DNA of 64,000 nt from IMG/VR virus record IMGVR_UViG_3300035188_000277, positions 82,588-146,587 of that record; one strand, given 5' to 3'. Below the pieces are notes generated by a model. It was not told where the DNA came from, ran no database searches, and saw nothing but the letters and a program-made list of their open reading frames with translations. The position numbers and the translations under genes are program-made. This document shows, piece by piece, positions 18,933 to 27,635 of this stretch; positions within the stretch are counted from its first letter, which is position 1, and each line of letters begins with the position of its first letter. Origin of the DNA: a virus.

Positions 18933-20176
18933 GGTTGACCTCCACCACTTTGATCAAATGCACCACCTTTAATAACTCTAAGAATCATAGTAGCTCTTGG
19001 GGTTTGTCCCAGCGGTTTAATTTTTGTTCTAATTGCAACAACACAAACCTGACCGTTGAATTGTTTTTCTTTACCTGAACCATCAGCAGTTCTCGCAGGA
19101 ATATCAAGTTTAATCATAGAACCCAATTTAATCTTTGGGTTGAAATAGGTTTCCAGCTCTGCAGAATTTTGCATCAAATAAGAAAGAAAATTTGCTCTAT
19201 TATCTCTGGCATCTGCTGTTTTGTGTTTATCTTTGTCGTTCGCTTTGTCAAAAGTTGTATAATGATGGACAGCGTCAGCGTGTTGAGCCTGACCAGTATA
19301 TTCTGGCTGTCCAGGAAGTTTAAACTGTTGAGGCTGATCTGGATCTGGCGAAGAAACTTTATGTGTTGTCAAATTAAACGTTTTCTGCGCTGATTTAGTT
19401 AACACTCGAGTCGGGGTAAAAAACGAATCAGAAGCCTTGAACCACATTATAGAGTTTTGTCTATCTTGATCGCTTGCATTAGAAGCGTCGAGTGTTGTTG
19501 TTTGTTTTAATGTAACGACTGGTTGTTCTTTGAACAGTTTTTCGAAAGTAGAAAATACATACTTTTGCTGATCGCCTGTTTCCTGAAACAAAACATAACA
19601 AGAAGATTTATCTTCCTGGGAAACGTGTAGACGATTTAAGTGTTTTAATGCATCTAGAGGATGTTTATTATTAAGAATAACTCTTCTTTTACCGTCTGTC
19701 TTACTCTTTTTGTCGATTTGTAATTTGGTCTTGAAACCTTTTTTCACAACATCTTCTACAATATTGTCAGTCGTGTCGTTATAGCTTTTCTGCATATAAT
19801 TACCTTGAGCGTTTAATAGCTCAGGACATACTGCACGGATATCATATTGTTTGTGTTTTAGGTTGGAAATATTATGAATCGACTGATCGTTCAGATTTTT
19901 ATTCTGATACATTTTCAACTTATATTTCTTTTGACCGCCGCTGAAACCACTGTCGGCTCCGGACAATGTTATCTCTATGTCTTTATCATACGCTCCTTGG
20001 ATATTATTTTTACCAAGAGCGTCACTATGATCTAGGACTCTAACTTCTGCAACTGGACCATATGGATTTAGAATGTCTTCATAGATATTCAAACCAACAT
20101 AACTAGCTTGTTTGAAATTTGTTAAATCCAAATCTCCAATTTTTAGAGAAGATATTTTAATATCACCAGCTGGCAT
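18929..20176 (-). CDS. 27: Baseplate hub protein, gp27-like
   Basis: 415 aa (T4 gp27 is 391). N-terminal IKISSLKIGDLDLTNFKQAS with YEDILNPYGPVAEVRVLDHS is the domain-I strand arrangement of hub proteins related to gp27 and gpD. The C-terminal KLGSMIKLDIPAR...NGQVCVVAIRTKI is the second hub barrel. It precedes and overlaps the OB-fold spike gene, which is its physical partner. Assignment is by fold-type motifs and position rather than strong identity. Confidence 0.7.
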   Translation of the reverse strand: MPAGDIKISSLKIGDLDLTNFKQASYVGLNIYEDILNPYGPVAEVRVLDHSDALGKNNIQGAYDKDIEITLSGADSGFSGGQKKYKLKMYQNKNLNDQSIHNISNLKHKQYDIRAVCPELLNAQGNYMQKSYNDTTDNIVEDVVKKGFKTKLQIDKKSKTDGKRRVILNNKHPLDALKHLNRLHVSQEDKSSCYVLFQETGDQQKYVFSTFEKLFKEQPVVTLKQTTTLDASNASDQDRQNSIMWFKASDSFFTPTRVLTKSAQKTFNLTTHKVSSPDPDQPQQFKLPGQPEYTGQAQHADAVHHYTTFDKANDKDKHKTADARDNRANFLSYLMQNSAELETYFNPKIKLGSMIKLDIPARTADGSGKEKQFNGQVCVVAIRTKIKPLGQTPRATMILRVIKGGAFDQSGGGQP

Positions 20177-20177
20177 A

Positions 20178-21155
20178 TTAGAAAGGTTCCTTCATCAAGT
20201 TAATTAAATTGTCAACAGCGACTTCTGAAAGATTCTTTTCCATCACTCTGATGGTTTTGTTGTATTCGTTCTTTTCTTCTTCATAATCGTAATATGAAAC
20301 GCTTTCCCAATATCTTTCTTCATCGGCTGCAATGTTATTTGCTACAACTATCACAGAATCATTTGTTGATTCGTTCTCAACAATAGTTATAGCTACGTTT
20401 ATTTGGCTTTCTGTTCCATAAATGTAACTATTACCAGTGACCACAATACCAGCTGTATTATTAGTTTCGTATTGCCCTCTCATGTGTTGCAAATAAACGA
20501 AATTAAGGTTAGTGTTAGTCAAAAGCGAAGAATTGACATATACATTTACTGTGTTCGACATAACAAATTGACCGTTACCAGTATTATAATTATCAAAAAC
20601 AACTTCAACAATTTCGTTATTGACAAATGCGCTTAACTGGTATGCATTAGCAGATACGGAATATCTAACTATCTTATTCGTATCTTTATTCCAATTTGAC
20701 TCTTTTCTTTTATAAGAATATACAACGCCGTTTTTGTAAATTGGTTCCCAGTAATATTGTTGCGCAACAGTTAGTGAGTTATATTCAGCTGTACCAATAT
20801 TATTACCTTTATCAGACTCCCAATTATTTCTATAATATTTTATTTTTTGTTGGGCGTCTGGGATAGATCCATATTTCTTTGTTATGAAATCTGTAAATTG
20901 TTGGTTGTCTAGATACCATTCGTAATAAGGGTCAATTATTTTATTGGAAATGTAGAGAATCCAGCTTTTATAACTGTCCTCATAATATCGATGTGAGAAA
21001 TGATCAGCCCTTTCAGCGTTAGAAATATCGTATGGATAAAACACGTATGGGCTTTCAGATACTCTATCCAATAGAGTTACTCTTTTGGTGATATCAACGA
21101 CTTGATTGTTACTGTAAGTTATTACAGGAAATTTTTCGAAATATCTTTCTGGCAT
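20178..21155 (-). CDS. 53: Baseplate wedge protein gp53
   Basis: 325 aa. The N-terminal part has the gp53 pattern: RYFEKFPVITYSNNQVVDIT, RVTLLDRV, FYPYDISNAERADHFSHRYY, SYKSWILYISNKIIDPYYEW and FITKKYGS. T4 gp53 is 196 aa; the C-terminal 150 residues here are an extension that includes VNNEIVEV and a repeat-like NTNLNFVYLQHMRGQ. It is a wedge connector. Sits directly after gp48 with no gap. Confidence 0.9.
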   Translation of the reverse strand: MPERYFEKFPVITYSNNQVVDITKRVTLLDRVSESPYVFYPYDISNAERADHFSHRYYEDSYKSWILYISNKIIDPYYEWYLDNQQFTDFITKKYGSIPDAQQKIKYYRNNWESDKGNNIGTAEYNSLTVAQQYYWEPIYKNGVVYSYKRKESNWNKDTNKIVRYSVSANAYQLSAFVNNEIVEVVFDNYNTGNGQFVMSNTVNVYVNSSLLTNTNLNFVYLQHMRGQYETNNTAGIVVTGNSYIYGTESQINVAITIVENESTNDSVIVVANNIAADEERYWESVSYYDYEEEKNEYNKTIRVMEKNLSEVAVDNLINLMKEPF

Positions 21156-21854
21156 TTATGGATCCATCATTCTTATTTGATCTTCTGTCCATAGCTGAAT
21201 CTCTCTCAGCCTTAGTGTAAGACCTACTACTGTGGGTGCACCGCTTTTATAAAATGATGGTCCGCCAGCGGCTGTATAATCTGCTGAAACTGTGATTACG
21301 GCGCAAGGTTTAAGTGCGAACAAATAATCTTTTGGGTTAAATGTAACTTGACAAATTTTAGGATATTTATAGGCAGCTCCCATGAGAGCTAATTTTGGCG
21401 CTGCACTAGCCTTAAACTCTTTAATCATTTTCTTCAAATTATTCGATTCAGTTTTATTCGAAGCAGAAAGAGTCCATTGTAACTCGTGTTCTTTATAAGT
21501 TGGTCTTTTATAAGTCATGAACACTAATGGACTAAGATAAGATGTTCCGCCACCAGCAGCGCCGCCAATTTGAGCCATCTGAAGCAAAGAACTACCCATC
21601 GTCGAAGCGTCATATTCGCTCCATATTTGAGAATTGTTATCAACTATTCTTTTTGGTAAAGGTAGTTTAAATTGACCACCAAAACTGAAATTATATCCTG
21701 AACCTCCCCCCAAAAGAGCTCCTGGATTGGCAGAATAATCAGAGAACGAAATACTAGTGTAATATTGTCTATCGCCTTGAAGCAAATCTGAAGGAAAAAC
21801 ATTACCTCCATTATTTTGTTTCTGAGGTTGAGTTGGAAAATTAAAGTTGGCCAT
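21156..21854 (-). CDS. 48: Tail-tube cap / baseplate protein gp48-like
   Basis: 232 aa. FMTYKRPTYKEHELQWTLSA followed by SNKTESNNLKKMIKEFK is the gp48/gp54 family core, and the C-terminal PTVVGLTLRLREIQLWTEDQ fits too. It joins hub to tail tube. First gene of the leftward late operon, starting 34-41 bases downstream of a late AATAAATA box. Confidence 0.75.
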   Translation of the reverse strand: MANFNFPTQPQKQNNGGNVFPSDLLQGDRQYYTSISFSDYSANPGALLGGGSGYNFSFGGQFKLPLPKRIVDNNSQIWSEYDASTMGSSLLQMAQIGGAAGGGTSYLSPLVFMTYKRPTYKEHELQWTLSASNKTESNNLKKMIKEFKASAAPKLALMGAAYKYPKICQVTFNPKDYLFALKPCAVITVSADYTAAGGPSFYKSGAPTVVGLTLRLREIQLWTEDQIRMMDP

Positions 21855-21867
21855 CTTTACCCTTTTT

Positions 21868-21895
21868 AATAAATAAGGTTTTATCTTTATTTATT
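21868..21895. promoter_or_regulatory. Divergent pair of late promoters
   Basis: Bases 21868-21875 read AATAAATA on the plus strand and 21888-21895 read AATAAATA on the minus strand, so two T4-type late -10 boxes face away from each other in the 53-base gap between gp48 and gp4. Each lies 30-40 bases from its start codon. T4 late promoters consist of this box alone, read by the phage sigma and gp33; a gp33 gene is present at 29.5 kb. Confidence 0.75.
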
Positions 21896-21907
21896 AGAAA
21901 TCTGAGA

Positions 21908-22354
21908 ATGGCTACTCACAAAGGTTATTTTAATCCAAGAAACCCGAACAAATACAAGGGCGATCCAACAAACATAATCTATAGATCTAGATGGGAATCC
22001 GTTCTCATGGCTCGGTTGGATAAGGATCCCAACGTTATATGGTGGCAAAGCGAAGAAACGATAGTCCCATATCGTTCGCCTCTGGATAATAGAATTCATC
22101 GTTATTATGTTGATTTCACCGCTAGGTTAAAAACACCGAACGGCGGAACGAGAACTGTTTTGATTGAAGTGAAACCAGCTGCTCAGTGCAGACCACCTCC
22201 GCTCATGGAAGGGCGCAAAACAAAACGATATATAAATGAGGTAATGCGTTGGGGTGTGAACTCTGCTAAATGGAAAGCTGCTCGTGAATACTGTAAAGAC
22301 AGGGGTTACGAGTTTATTATTATGACCGAAAAAGAACTAGGAATCAAATTTTAA
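21908..22354 (+). CDS. 4: Head completion protein gp4
   Basis: 148 aa, the usual size. MATHKGYFNPRNPNKYKGDP, IYRSRWESVLMARLD, WQSEETIVPYRSPLDNRIHR, YYVDFTA and LIEVKPAAQ form the gp4 family pattern. It includes the TnsA-like nuclease-fold residues E30, D89 and E105-x-K107. gp4 acts with gp13/gp14 at the portal before tail joining. Overlaps the next gene by 1 base. Confidence 0.92.
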   Translation: MATHKGYFNPRNPNKYKGDPTNIIYRSRWESVLMARLDKDPNVIWWQSEETIVPYRSPLDNRIHRYYVDFTARLKTPNGGTRTVLIEVKPAAQCRPPPLMEGRKTKRYINEVMRWGVNSAKWKAAREYCKDRGYEFIIMTEKELGIKF

Positions 22355-22917
22355 TGTCAAACAGATTTAGTAAACTTCTGAGATCTACCGCTATGGACTT
22401 ATCGAATAAGTCCAAAGATTCTTCTCAGTGGTATCAAGACACTGTATCGAATATGGGTAAAAGAGACCCTAACAAGATATTCGAGAAAAGCAGCAGCCCT
22501 CAAATTGGCGCTCTGATGTTATTTCTGTATGATCCCAAATATAAAAACACTCTCCCTTTTTATGACGCTCATCCTTTAGTATTTCCTGTTGAGATGTATC
22601 ATGACGGTTTTCTAGGAATCAACCTTCATTATCTGCCTCCTTTGGCCAGAGTTAATATGATGAAGGGATTAGTCGATATTAATGATAACGATAAATATAT
22701 ACAAAATAAAAAATTGGTTCTTACGTATAGTTTACTAAAATACTATTCTAACCAATTAAGAGGCGTTGAGAACTGCATAAAGAGATATCTCTTCAATCAT
22801 GTAAGAAGTTCTTTTTATCAGGTTGATCCGCAAGATTGGGAAAAGGCTGCATTATTGCCTCTACAAAAATGGAATGTTAACCCAAATAGGCGATATGCAG
22901 GTTCGCCTCCATATTAG
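22354..22917 (+). CDS. Conserved T4-like virion protein, 187 aa
   Basis: Contains LMLFLYDPKYKNTLPFYDAH, PLVFPVEMYHDGFLGINLHY and LPPLARVNMMKGL, a pattern I associate with a conserved gene of marine T4-like phages that lies beside gp4. No function is established to my knowledge. Translationally coupled to gp4. A role at the head-tail junction is inferred from position only. Confidence 0.6.
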   Translation: MSNRFSKLLRSTAMDLSNKSKDSSQWYQDTVSNMGKRDPNKIFEKSSSPQIGALMLFLYDPKYKNTLPFYDAHPLVFPVEMYHDGFLGINLHYLPPLARVNMMKGLVDINDNDKYIQNKKLVLTYSLLKYYSNQLRGVENCIKRYLFNHVRSSFYQVDPQDWEKAALLPLQKWNVNPNRRYAGSPPY

Positions 22918-22925
22918 GATCAGAA

Positions 22926-23618
22926 ATGCCATTTAATATACAAGGCTTCAAAGAAAACCTTAATTCCTACGGTTATTTGGATAACAACAGTTTTGATGTA
23001 ATAATCAAAACTCCAAATATTCTTCAGAATAAAGTTCTAAACAATCAGGGTACTGATAGCGATATTCAAAGAATCGCCAAGAATTTAAAGTTGAGAGTTG
23101 AACAGGTCAGAGCTCCTGGTATTAATTTAATGACATCGCAAATACAAAGATATGGTATCGGCTCAGTACAAAATATGCCTATTAACGCTCAATTTCAAGA
23201 CATAAACATGACGTTATTGATGGATCATTATGGCGAAATATGGCAGTATTGGTATAACTGGTTGAACCTAATATTTGGGTTTAACGGTCTAGAATCCGCT
23301 AATGGACCAACAAGTAATTCTTTTCCGAATTATCAAGCTGAGTATAAAGATAATTACTCAACTGTAATGCAAATTATAGTCTACGATCATTTTGGTAATT
23401 CTATTCAGAAAATAAACCTCTATGAAGCATTTCCTGTAGCAATGAGAGAAATGCCTCTTTCCTGGGGCGATGGTAGTTTAATGAGATTGAATTTGTCAAT
23501 TTCTTATACTAGCTATGCATTGGTTGGAAGTTCTGTCCAACCACAACCAGCACCACAACCACAAAGACCTTTCAGATCGATCAGAAATACAACTACGATT
23601 AGACCTGGCGTAAATTAA
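22926..23618 (+). CDS. Tail tube or tube-initiator protein of the gp19/gp54 family
   Basis: 230 aa. Features of the gp19-like tube fold: LKLRVEQVRAPGINLMTSQI, NAQFQDINMTLLMDHYGEIW, YNWLNLIF, STVMQIIVYDHFGNSIQKIN and YEAFPVAMREMPLSWGDGSL. It lies in the gp26/tape-measure operon rather than with a sheath gene, so gp54 (tube initiator) is more likely than the bulk tube protein. The Pro/Gln-rich tail (residues 203-220) is unusual. Confidence 0.65.
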   Translation: MPFNIQGFKENLNSYGYLDNNSFDVIIKTPNILQNKVLNNQGTDSDIQRIAKNLKLRVEQVRAPGINLMTSQIQRYGIGSVQNMPINAQFQDINMTLLMDHYGEIWQYWYNWLNLIFGFNGLESANGPTSNSFPNYQAEYKDNYSTVMQIIVYDHFGNSIQKINLYEAFPVAMREMPLSWGDGSLMRLNLSISYTSYALVGSSVQPQPAPQPQRPFRSIRNTTTIRPGVN

Positions 23619-23635
23619 AATAATGGAGATATAAT

Positions 23636-24349
23636 ATGTCAACTTTGCCAAAACTTGACCACCCTATTCACAATATTGAAATACCTTCTTTGAAGAAAAA
23701 TTATAAGTTTAGACCATTTCTTGTAAAAGAAGAAAAACTGTTGCTTATGGCAAAAGAAGGCGGCAGCGATGTTGATGTTTTAGCCGCCATCAAACAAATC
23801 GTTAACAATTGTTCGCTTGATCCAAAGTTAGATATCAGCAAGTTGGCTGTGTTTGATTTAGAGTATATCTTTCTTAAGCTAAGAGCTGTTTCGGTTGACA
23901 ACATAATCAAAGCATCATACAAAGATAATGAAGATGAAACGGTTTATGAATTCGAAATCAACCTAGACGATGTGAAGGTAGAGTTTCCAGAGAAAATGGA
24001 TAACAATATCAAGATCACTAATAAATCTGGGATATCTCTGAAATACCCATCAGCAGCCCTTTACGAAGATAAAGAGTTTTTGAGTCTGGATAAAGATTAT
24101 CTGTTTCAATTAATCATTCGTTGTATCGAAAATATTTACTACGAAGATCAAGTTTATGCAGCGAAAGAATATAAAAAGGCTGACCTAGAAGAATTCCTAG
24201 AAAATTTGGATATCAAGACATTCCAGAAAATCCAGGACTTTCTAGTTAATGTTCCTAAGATGAAATATGTAATCAATTATAAGAATTCGTTGGAGCACGA
24301 TCGAGAAATCGTTCTGTCGTCGTTAAACGATTTTTTTACGTGGCGCTGA
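23636..24349 (+). CDS. 26: Baseplate hub/tail assembly chaperone gp26
   Basis: 237 aa (T4 gp26 is 208). LDHPIHNIEIPSLKKNYKFR, PFLVKEEKLLLMAKE and SISLKYP-type GISLKYPSAA are the family signature, and the helical C-terminus ends FFTWR. Preceded by GGAG 8 bases before the ATG. The last codons hold a T-TTT-TTT slippery heptamer whose -1 frame continues into the 59-codon ORF downstream, an arrangement typical of tail-assembly chaperones upstream of a tape-measure gene. Confidence 0.85.
   Translation: MSTLPKLDHPIHNIEIPSLKKNYKFRPFLVKEEKLLLMAKEGGSDVDVLAAIKQIVNNCSLDPKLDISKLAVFDLEYIFLKLRAVSVDNIIKASYKDNEDETVYEFEINLDDVKVEFPEKMDNNIKITNKSGISLKYPSAALYEDKEFLSLDKDYLFQLIIRCIENIYYEDQVYAAKEYKKADLEEFLENLDIKTFQKIQDFLVNVPKMKYVINYKNSLEHDREIVLSSLNDFFTWR
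24331..24337 (+). promoter_or_regulatory. Candidate -1 programmed frameshift site
   Basis: In the gp26 frame the codons are GAT TTT TTT ACG, giving a perfect slippery heptamer T_TTT_TTT at these bases, ten bases before the gp26 stop. A -1 slip reads on as TAC GTG GCG CTG, which is exactly the frame of the downstream short ORF. That ORF has no ATG near its start and no ribosome site before its only GTG. Confidence 0.7.
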
Positions 24350-24519
24350 GTCATAACTCTTTAGCGAATTACTATAAAACAATATTTTCGTTAGCTCAGC
24401 ACCATAAATATTCTATTACAGAATTAGAAAATTTAATTCCGTTTGAGAGAGATATCTATGTTGAATTGTTGATGGAGTATTTGAAGGAATTAGAGGACGC
24501 TAAACAGAGAAGCAAGTAA
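24340..24519 (+). CDS. Short gp51-like hub assembly ORF, probably a frameshift extension of gp26
   Basis: 59 codons from GTG 24340; the frame is open upstream to 24283 with no ATG. Product is helical: HNSLANYYKTIFSLAQHHKY, SITELENLIPFERDIYVELL, then MEYLKELEDAKQ. I associate ELENLIPFERDIYV-like helices with the short protein that follows gp26 and precedes the tape-measure gene in T4-like phages. Lacks a Shine-Dalgarno, so it is more likely made as a gp26-ORF fusion after -1 slippage. Its stop is immediately followed by the next ATG. Confidence 0.7.
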   Translation: MALSHNSLANYYKTIFSLAQHHKYSITELENLIPFERDIYVELLMEYLKELEDAKQRSK

Positions 24520-26613
24520 ATGGCATTAGCACCAGAACTTAAAGAAATAACAAGAAACATTTCGTCCGAAATGGGCGGCGTTGTTGGTAATATAAGAAAA
24601 ACTGCCAGCGATAACCAAAAAATGTTTTCTGTTATTTTGAAAGACATCGGAAAACATTTCGAAGTCCAAAATAACGGTTTAACAGAAGTTTCCGAATCTG
24701 TAGAACAATCTTCTAATAAAGTTGCTGCAAAGGTAGACTCAACAAATAGTCTGTTACAGGATTCTCTTGGGCTCCTTTCGAACACTTATGCAGAATTAAG
24801 AACAATGAACAGCAACATCAAGGTTATGAATAATAACCTTGGTGACAATAATAAAAGCCTATTAGAAAGACTGGGTTCTGGTTTCAAAGGGCTTCAGAAC
24901 GTAATTCTTGGGGCTGCTGCTTCTGCCGCTCCAGCCATGCTGGGTCTCGCTGGTGGAATGGCTGGTAGTTTTGGAACTGATATTTTTGGCGGCAAAGCCA
25001 ATCCAATGGACCATAACGGTAGTTCCAGTGAAGCTATGAGTTTCTTCCAATCAAAAGGTTGGTCAAAAGAACAATCTGCTGGTATAGTTGGAAACTTGCA
25101 AGTAGAGTCTGACAATTTTTCATCTGATGTAATAAGTGGAAGAAGAAAAGGCGACGGCGGACAAGCTGTTGGTATAGCTCAATGGCATCCAGACAGACAA
25201 GCAAGATTCCAACAAGTAATGGGTAAACCTATAGCTGGATCTTCTTTCAAAGAACAATTAGCATTCGTCGACTGGGAACTTAAAAACAGCGAGAGTAAAG
25301 CTGGTGATATATTAAAATCCAAAACGGATGCATCTTCTGCCGCAAGCGCAGTAGATGAATTTTATGAGAGATCAAGCGGCGAACATAGAGCCAAAAGAAT
25401 AGCAAACGCTGTTTCTTTATCGGACCAAAAAGGCGATGTAACGCCAGTAAGCGGTGGATCTGGATCAACACCAAAAGCTGATGCAACTCCAGCGTCAAAA
25501 CCAGAACCAATAACTCCTGGTTCTGCAGAACAAGCCGAGAGCACAAAAGAACATAATGGTCATAGCGGTCATGAAGGTATTATTTCTGGTAAAACTAAAG
25601 AAAGATCCGCAGACGCAGGCAAAGTAACACAATCGCAATCGGGCACTCGTAATATGCCAATTAACGATAGGTTATTGGGTGTGTTGCAAAAAGCAGCGTC
25701 TGAAGCTGGTGTTGCCGTTGATATTACTTCTGGAGCTCAACCAAACTACCCACAAGGTCCAAGAACAGGCTCTACCAGACACGATATTGGCGTTGGTGCA
25801 GCTGATCTAGATCTTATGCAAAACGGAAGAGTCCTAACGGATCATAATCCTGAAGATGTAAAAGTAAAAAGAAAATTCGTTGAAGCCGCTGCAGCTGCTG
25901 GTGCTACTGGTATTGGCGCTGGCGAAGGTTATATGGGAGCTTCAAAGATTCATGTTGGGTTTGGAAAACCAGCAACATGGGGTGGAGCAGGATGGTTAAG
26001 TGGTCTTAATCTTGGTTCTGCTACAAGCCCAGAATCCGAAAAAGGAACTTCTGGTGCAACTCCATATAGTGGCGGATCTGCTGTGACTCCAGGAATGGGC
26101 GGTGGATCGTATGATCAGAGACTCGCTGCTATTCAAGAAAACATCAATAAACTTGGTGGTGGTGTTACAGGAATCGGGGCTGAAGAATCTTCAGCGCCTG
26201 TTGGTCCAAGTCTTGAGAGTTTACAAATGGGTATACCTGCACATGGAATGATGGGTGCGCCAGTAAACATGCAAAGTTTTATTGAGAACTTAAAATCTCA
26301 AGCTGTTCCGCCAGCGCCATCTCCTACTGCCAGTATGGTACCAACCCCAGCAGTAACACCATCTCAGACTATTGAACAATCAAGAATTAATGATGAAATA
26401 GAAGATTACGAACAAAAACAAAAAATGGTTGCGTTCGCAGAACAAACCAAAAAACAAACTACTGATATTATATCAAACCAAAATTCTAGTGGTACACCTT
26501 CTAGTTTCGATTACAATAATGCTGCTGACACTGGATGGCCTGATTGGGCTGCATTAATTGGTGGTTGGAATTGGGAAGAGACTAAAAAGATAAAACAGAA
26601 TATGCACTTCTAA
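24520..26613 (+). CDS. Tape-measure/hub protein with tail lysozyme and M15-like peptidase domains, 697 aa
   Basis: Residues 1-120 are coiled coil, followed by a hydrophobic segment around 125-150 (VILGAAASAAPAMLGLAGGM). Residues 172-300 form a phage tail lysozyme domain: FFQSKGWSKEQSAGIVGNLQ-VES with candidate catalytic E196, then VGIAQWHPDRQARF. Residues 378-495 look like a D-Ala-D-Ala carboxypeptidase (M15) fold, with zinc-ligand candidates H421, D429 and H478 (STRHDIGVGAADLD, SKIHVGFG). Position directly after gp26 and the short ORF is that of gp29. The lysozyme missing from gp5 appears to be here. Confidence 0.75.
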   Translation: MALAPELKEITRNISSEMGGVVGNIRKTASDNQKMFSVILKDIGKHFEVQNNGLTEVSESVEQSSNKVAAKVDSTNSLLQDSLGLLSNTYAELRTMNSNIKVMNNNLGDNNKSLLERLGSGFKGLQNVILGAAASAAPAMLGLAGGMAGSFGTDIFGGKANPMDHNGSSSEAMSFFQSKGWSKEQSAGIVGNLQVESDNFSSDVISGRRKGDGGQAVGIAQWHPDRQARFQQVMGKPIAGSSFKEQLAFVDWELKNSESKAGDILKSKTDASSAASAVDEFYERSSGEHRAKRIANAVSLSDQKGDVTPVSGGSGSTPKADATPASKPEPITPGSAEQAESTKEHNGHSGHEGIISGKTKERSADAGKVTQSQSGTRNMPINDRLLGVLQKAASEAGVAVDITSGAQPNYPQGPRTGSTRHDIGVGAADLDLMQNGRVLTDHNPEDVKVKRKFVEAAAAAGATGIGAGEGYMGASKIHVGFGKPATWGGAGWLSGLNLGSATSPESEKGTSGATPYSGGSAVTPGMGGGSYDQRLAAIQENINKLGGGVTGIGAEESSAPVGPSLESLQMGIPAHGMMGAPVNMQSFIENLKSQAVPPAPSPTASMVPTPAVTPSQTIEQSRINDEIEDYEQKQKMVAFAEQTKKQTTDIISNQNSSGTPSSFDYNNAADTGWPDWAALIGGWNWEETKKIKQNMHF

Positions 26614-26615
26614 CG

Positions 26616-26644
26616 AAAAAAGGGAGCCGAAGCTCCCTTTCTTT
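26616..26644. terminator. Bidirectional terminator between convergent operons
   Basis: AAAGGGAGC-CGAA-GCTCCCTTT, a 9-bp stem with a stable CGAA tetraloop, flanked by an A-run on the left and TTTCTTT on the right. It works for the rightward tape-measure operon and for the leftward transcript arriving through gp32. Confidence 0.9.
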
Positions 26645-27539
26645 ACTTTGCTAGATTCTTAAAGAATTCCAACGACTCGTCATCATCTTCATCGGAAGAT
26701 TCAAACTTTGGAGCAGTCTTTGCCTTGGCAACTGGAGCAGCTTCCTCTTCCTGCCATGGAGCCTCTTCCTCTGCACGAGCACGCTTGGCTGGAGCAGAAT
26801 CCTCTGCAAGAACCTTTGCTAGACGAGCAGATAGCTCTTCATAGGTCTTGAAGTTAGATGGAGCAAGGAATTCCTGTAGGGAATGCTCTGACTTCCAAAC
26901 CTTCTCGAGTTCTTTGTCGTCATCAAGTAGTGGCGCTGCCTTTTCAAACTCAGACTTATCGTAATTACGATATCCTTCAAGATTACGAATCTTTAGCTTG
27001 AAGTTGGCGCCAGCCCAAAGATCGAATGGGTTTACTGCTTCTTCATCAGCAAACTGTGGTTCCATTGCTTCCTTTAGACGATCAAAGATCTTCTTACCAT
27101 ACTTGAATAGGAAAACCTTACCTTCGTTTGCAGGATTACCTGAATCGCTAACAACATAAATGTTTGAGATAAAATGCAAACGGCGCTTCTGCTTACGAAC
27201 AATTTCCTTGTTAGCTTCGATACCAGAATTCCACAGCTTTGAGTTATACTCTGAAACTGGGTCGTTCTTACCGAGAGTTGTTAGTGAGTTCTCGATATAC
27301 CAGCCACCTGGACCCTGGAAACCATGGTCAAACATACGAACGAACGGAACATCTTCGTTCTCTGGCGGAGGAAGGAAACGAATAACAGCATAACCATTAC
27401 CAGCCTTATCGACTGTTGGCGACCAGAAACGATCGTCTGAAGACTTACCTTCTCCGCCAGATAGCTTATTGAGTTCGGCTGTTAGTGATTCGAGGGATTT
27501 CTTGCCTGAAGCGGCTTTGAGGGACTTAAAATCTACCAT
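26643..27539 (-). CDS. 32: Single-stranded DNA-binding protein gp32
   Basis: 298 aa, near T4 gp32 (301). The core has AVIRFLPPPENEDVPFVRMF, DHGFQGPGGWYIENSLTTLG, KRRLHFISNIYVV, GKVFLFKYGKKIFDRL, NFKLKIRNLEGYRNYDKSEF and an acidic C-terminus (SSDEDDDESLEFF) that recruits partners. T4 gp32 binds zinc with one His and three Cys; here there is no cysteine at all, and the corresponding region reads IENSLTTLGKNDPVSEYNSK. The helicase loader gp59, its partner, is encoded 1.4 kb upstream. It has its own TTGACA promoter. Confidence 0.95.
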   Translation of the reverse strand: MVDFKSLKAASGKKSLESLTAELNKLSGGEGKSSDDRFWSPTVDKAGNGYAVIRFLPPPENEDVPFVRMFDHGFQGPGGWYIENSLTTLGKNDPVSEYNSKLWNSGIEANKEIVRKQKRRLHFISNIYVVSDSGNPANEGKVFLFKYGKKIFDRLKEAMEPQFADEEAVNPFDLWAGANFKLKIRNLEGYRNYDKSEFEKAAPLLDDDKELEKVWKSEHSLQEFLAPSNFKTYEELSARLAKVLAEDSAPAKRARAEEEAPWQEEEAAPVAKAKTAPKFESSDEDDDESLEFFKNLAK

Positions 27540-27603
27540 GTATATTTCTCCGTATTACGATGTATAACAATTGTATGGGCTACGTATAACGCCCAATATA
27601 TTT

Positions 27604-27632
27604 AGTTTACTGCAATAGCTTATTTTTGTCAA
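27604..27632 (-). promoter_or_regulatory. Sigma70-like promoter of gene 32
   Basis: Minus strand TTGACA (27632-27627), 17-base spacer, TAAACT (27609-27604), about 65 bases before the gp32 start codon. The leader between contains the hairpin TGGGCGTTATACGTAGCCCA and a CGGAGAAATATACATG start site. Gives gp32 early expression independent of the upstream late genes. Confidence 0.7.
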
Positions 27633-27635
27633 GTT

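Noticed and set aside
22354-22917. Assignment of the 187-aa protein as gp2 DNA-end protector or gp3
   Set aside because: Position next to gp4 would allow it, but I see no sequence motif that links it to T4 gp2 or gp3, so it is left unnamed.
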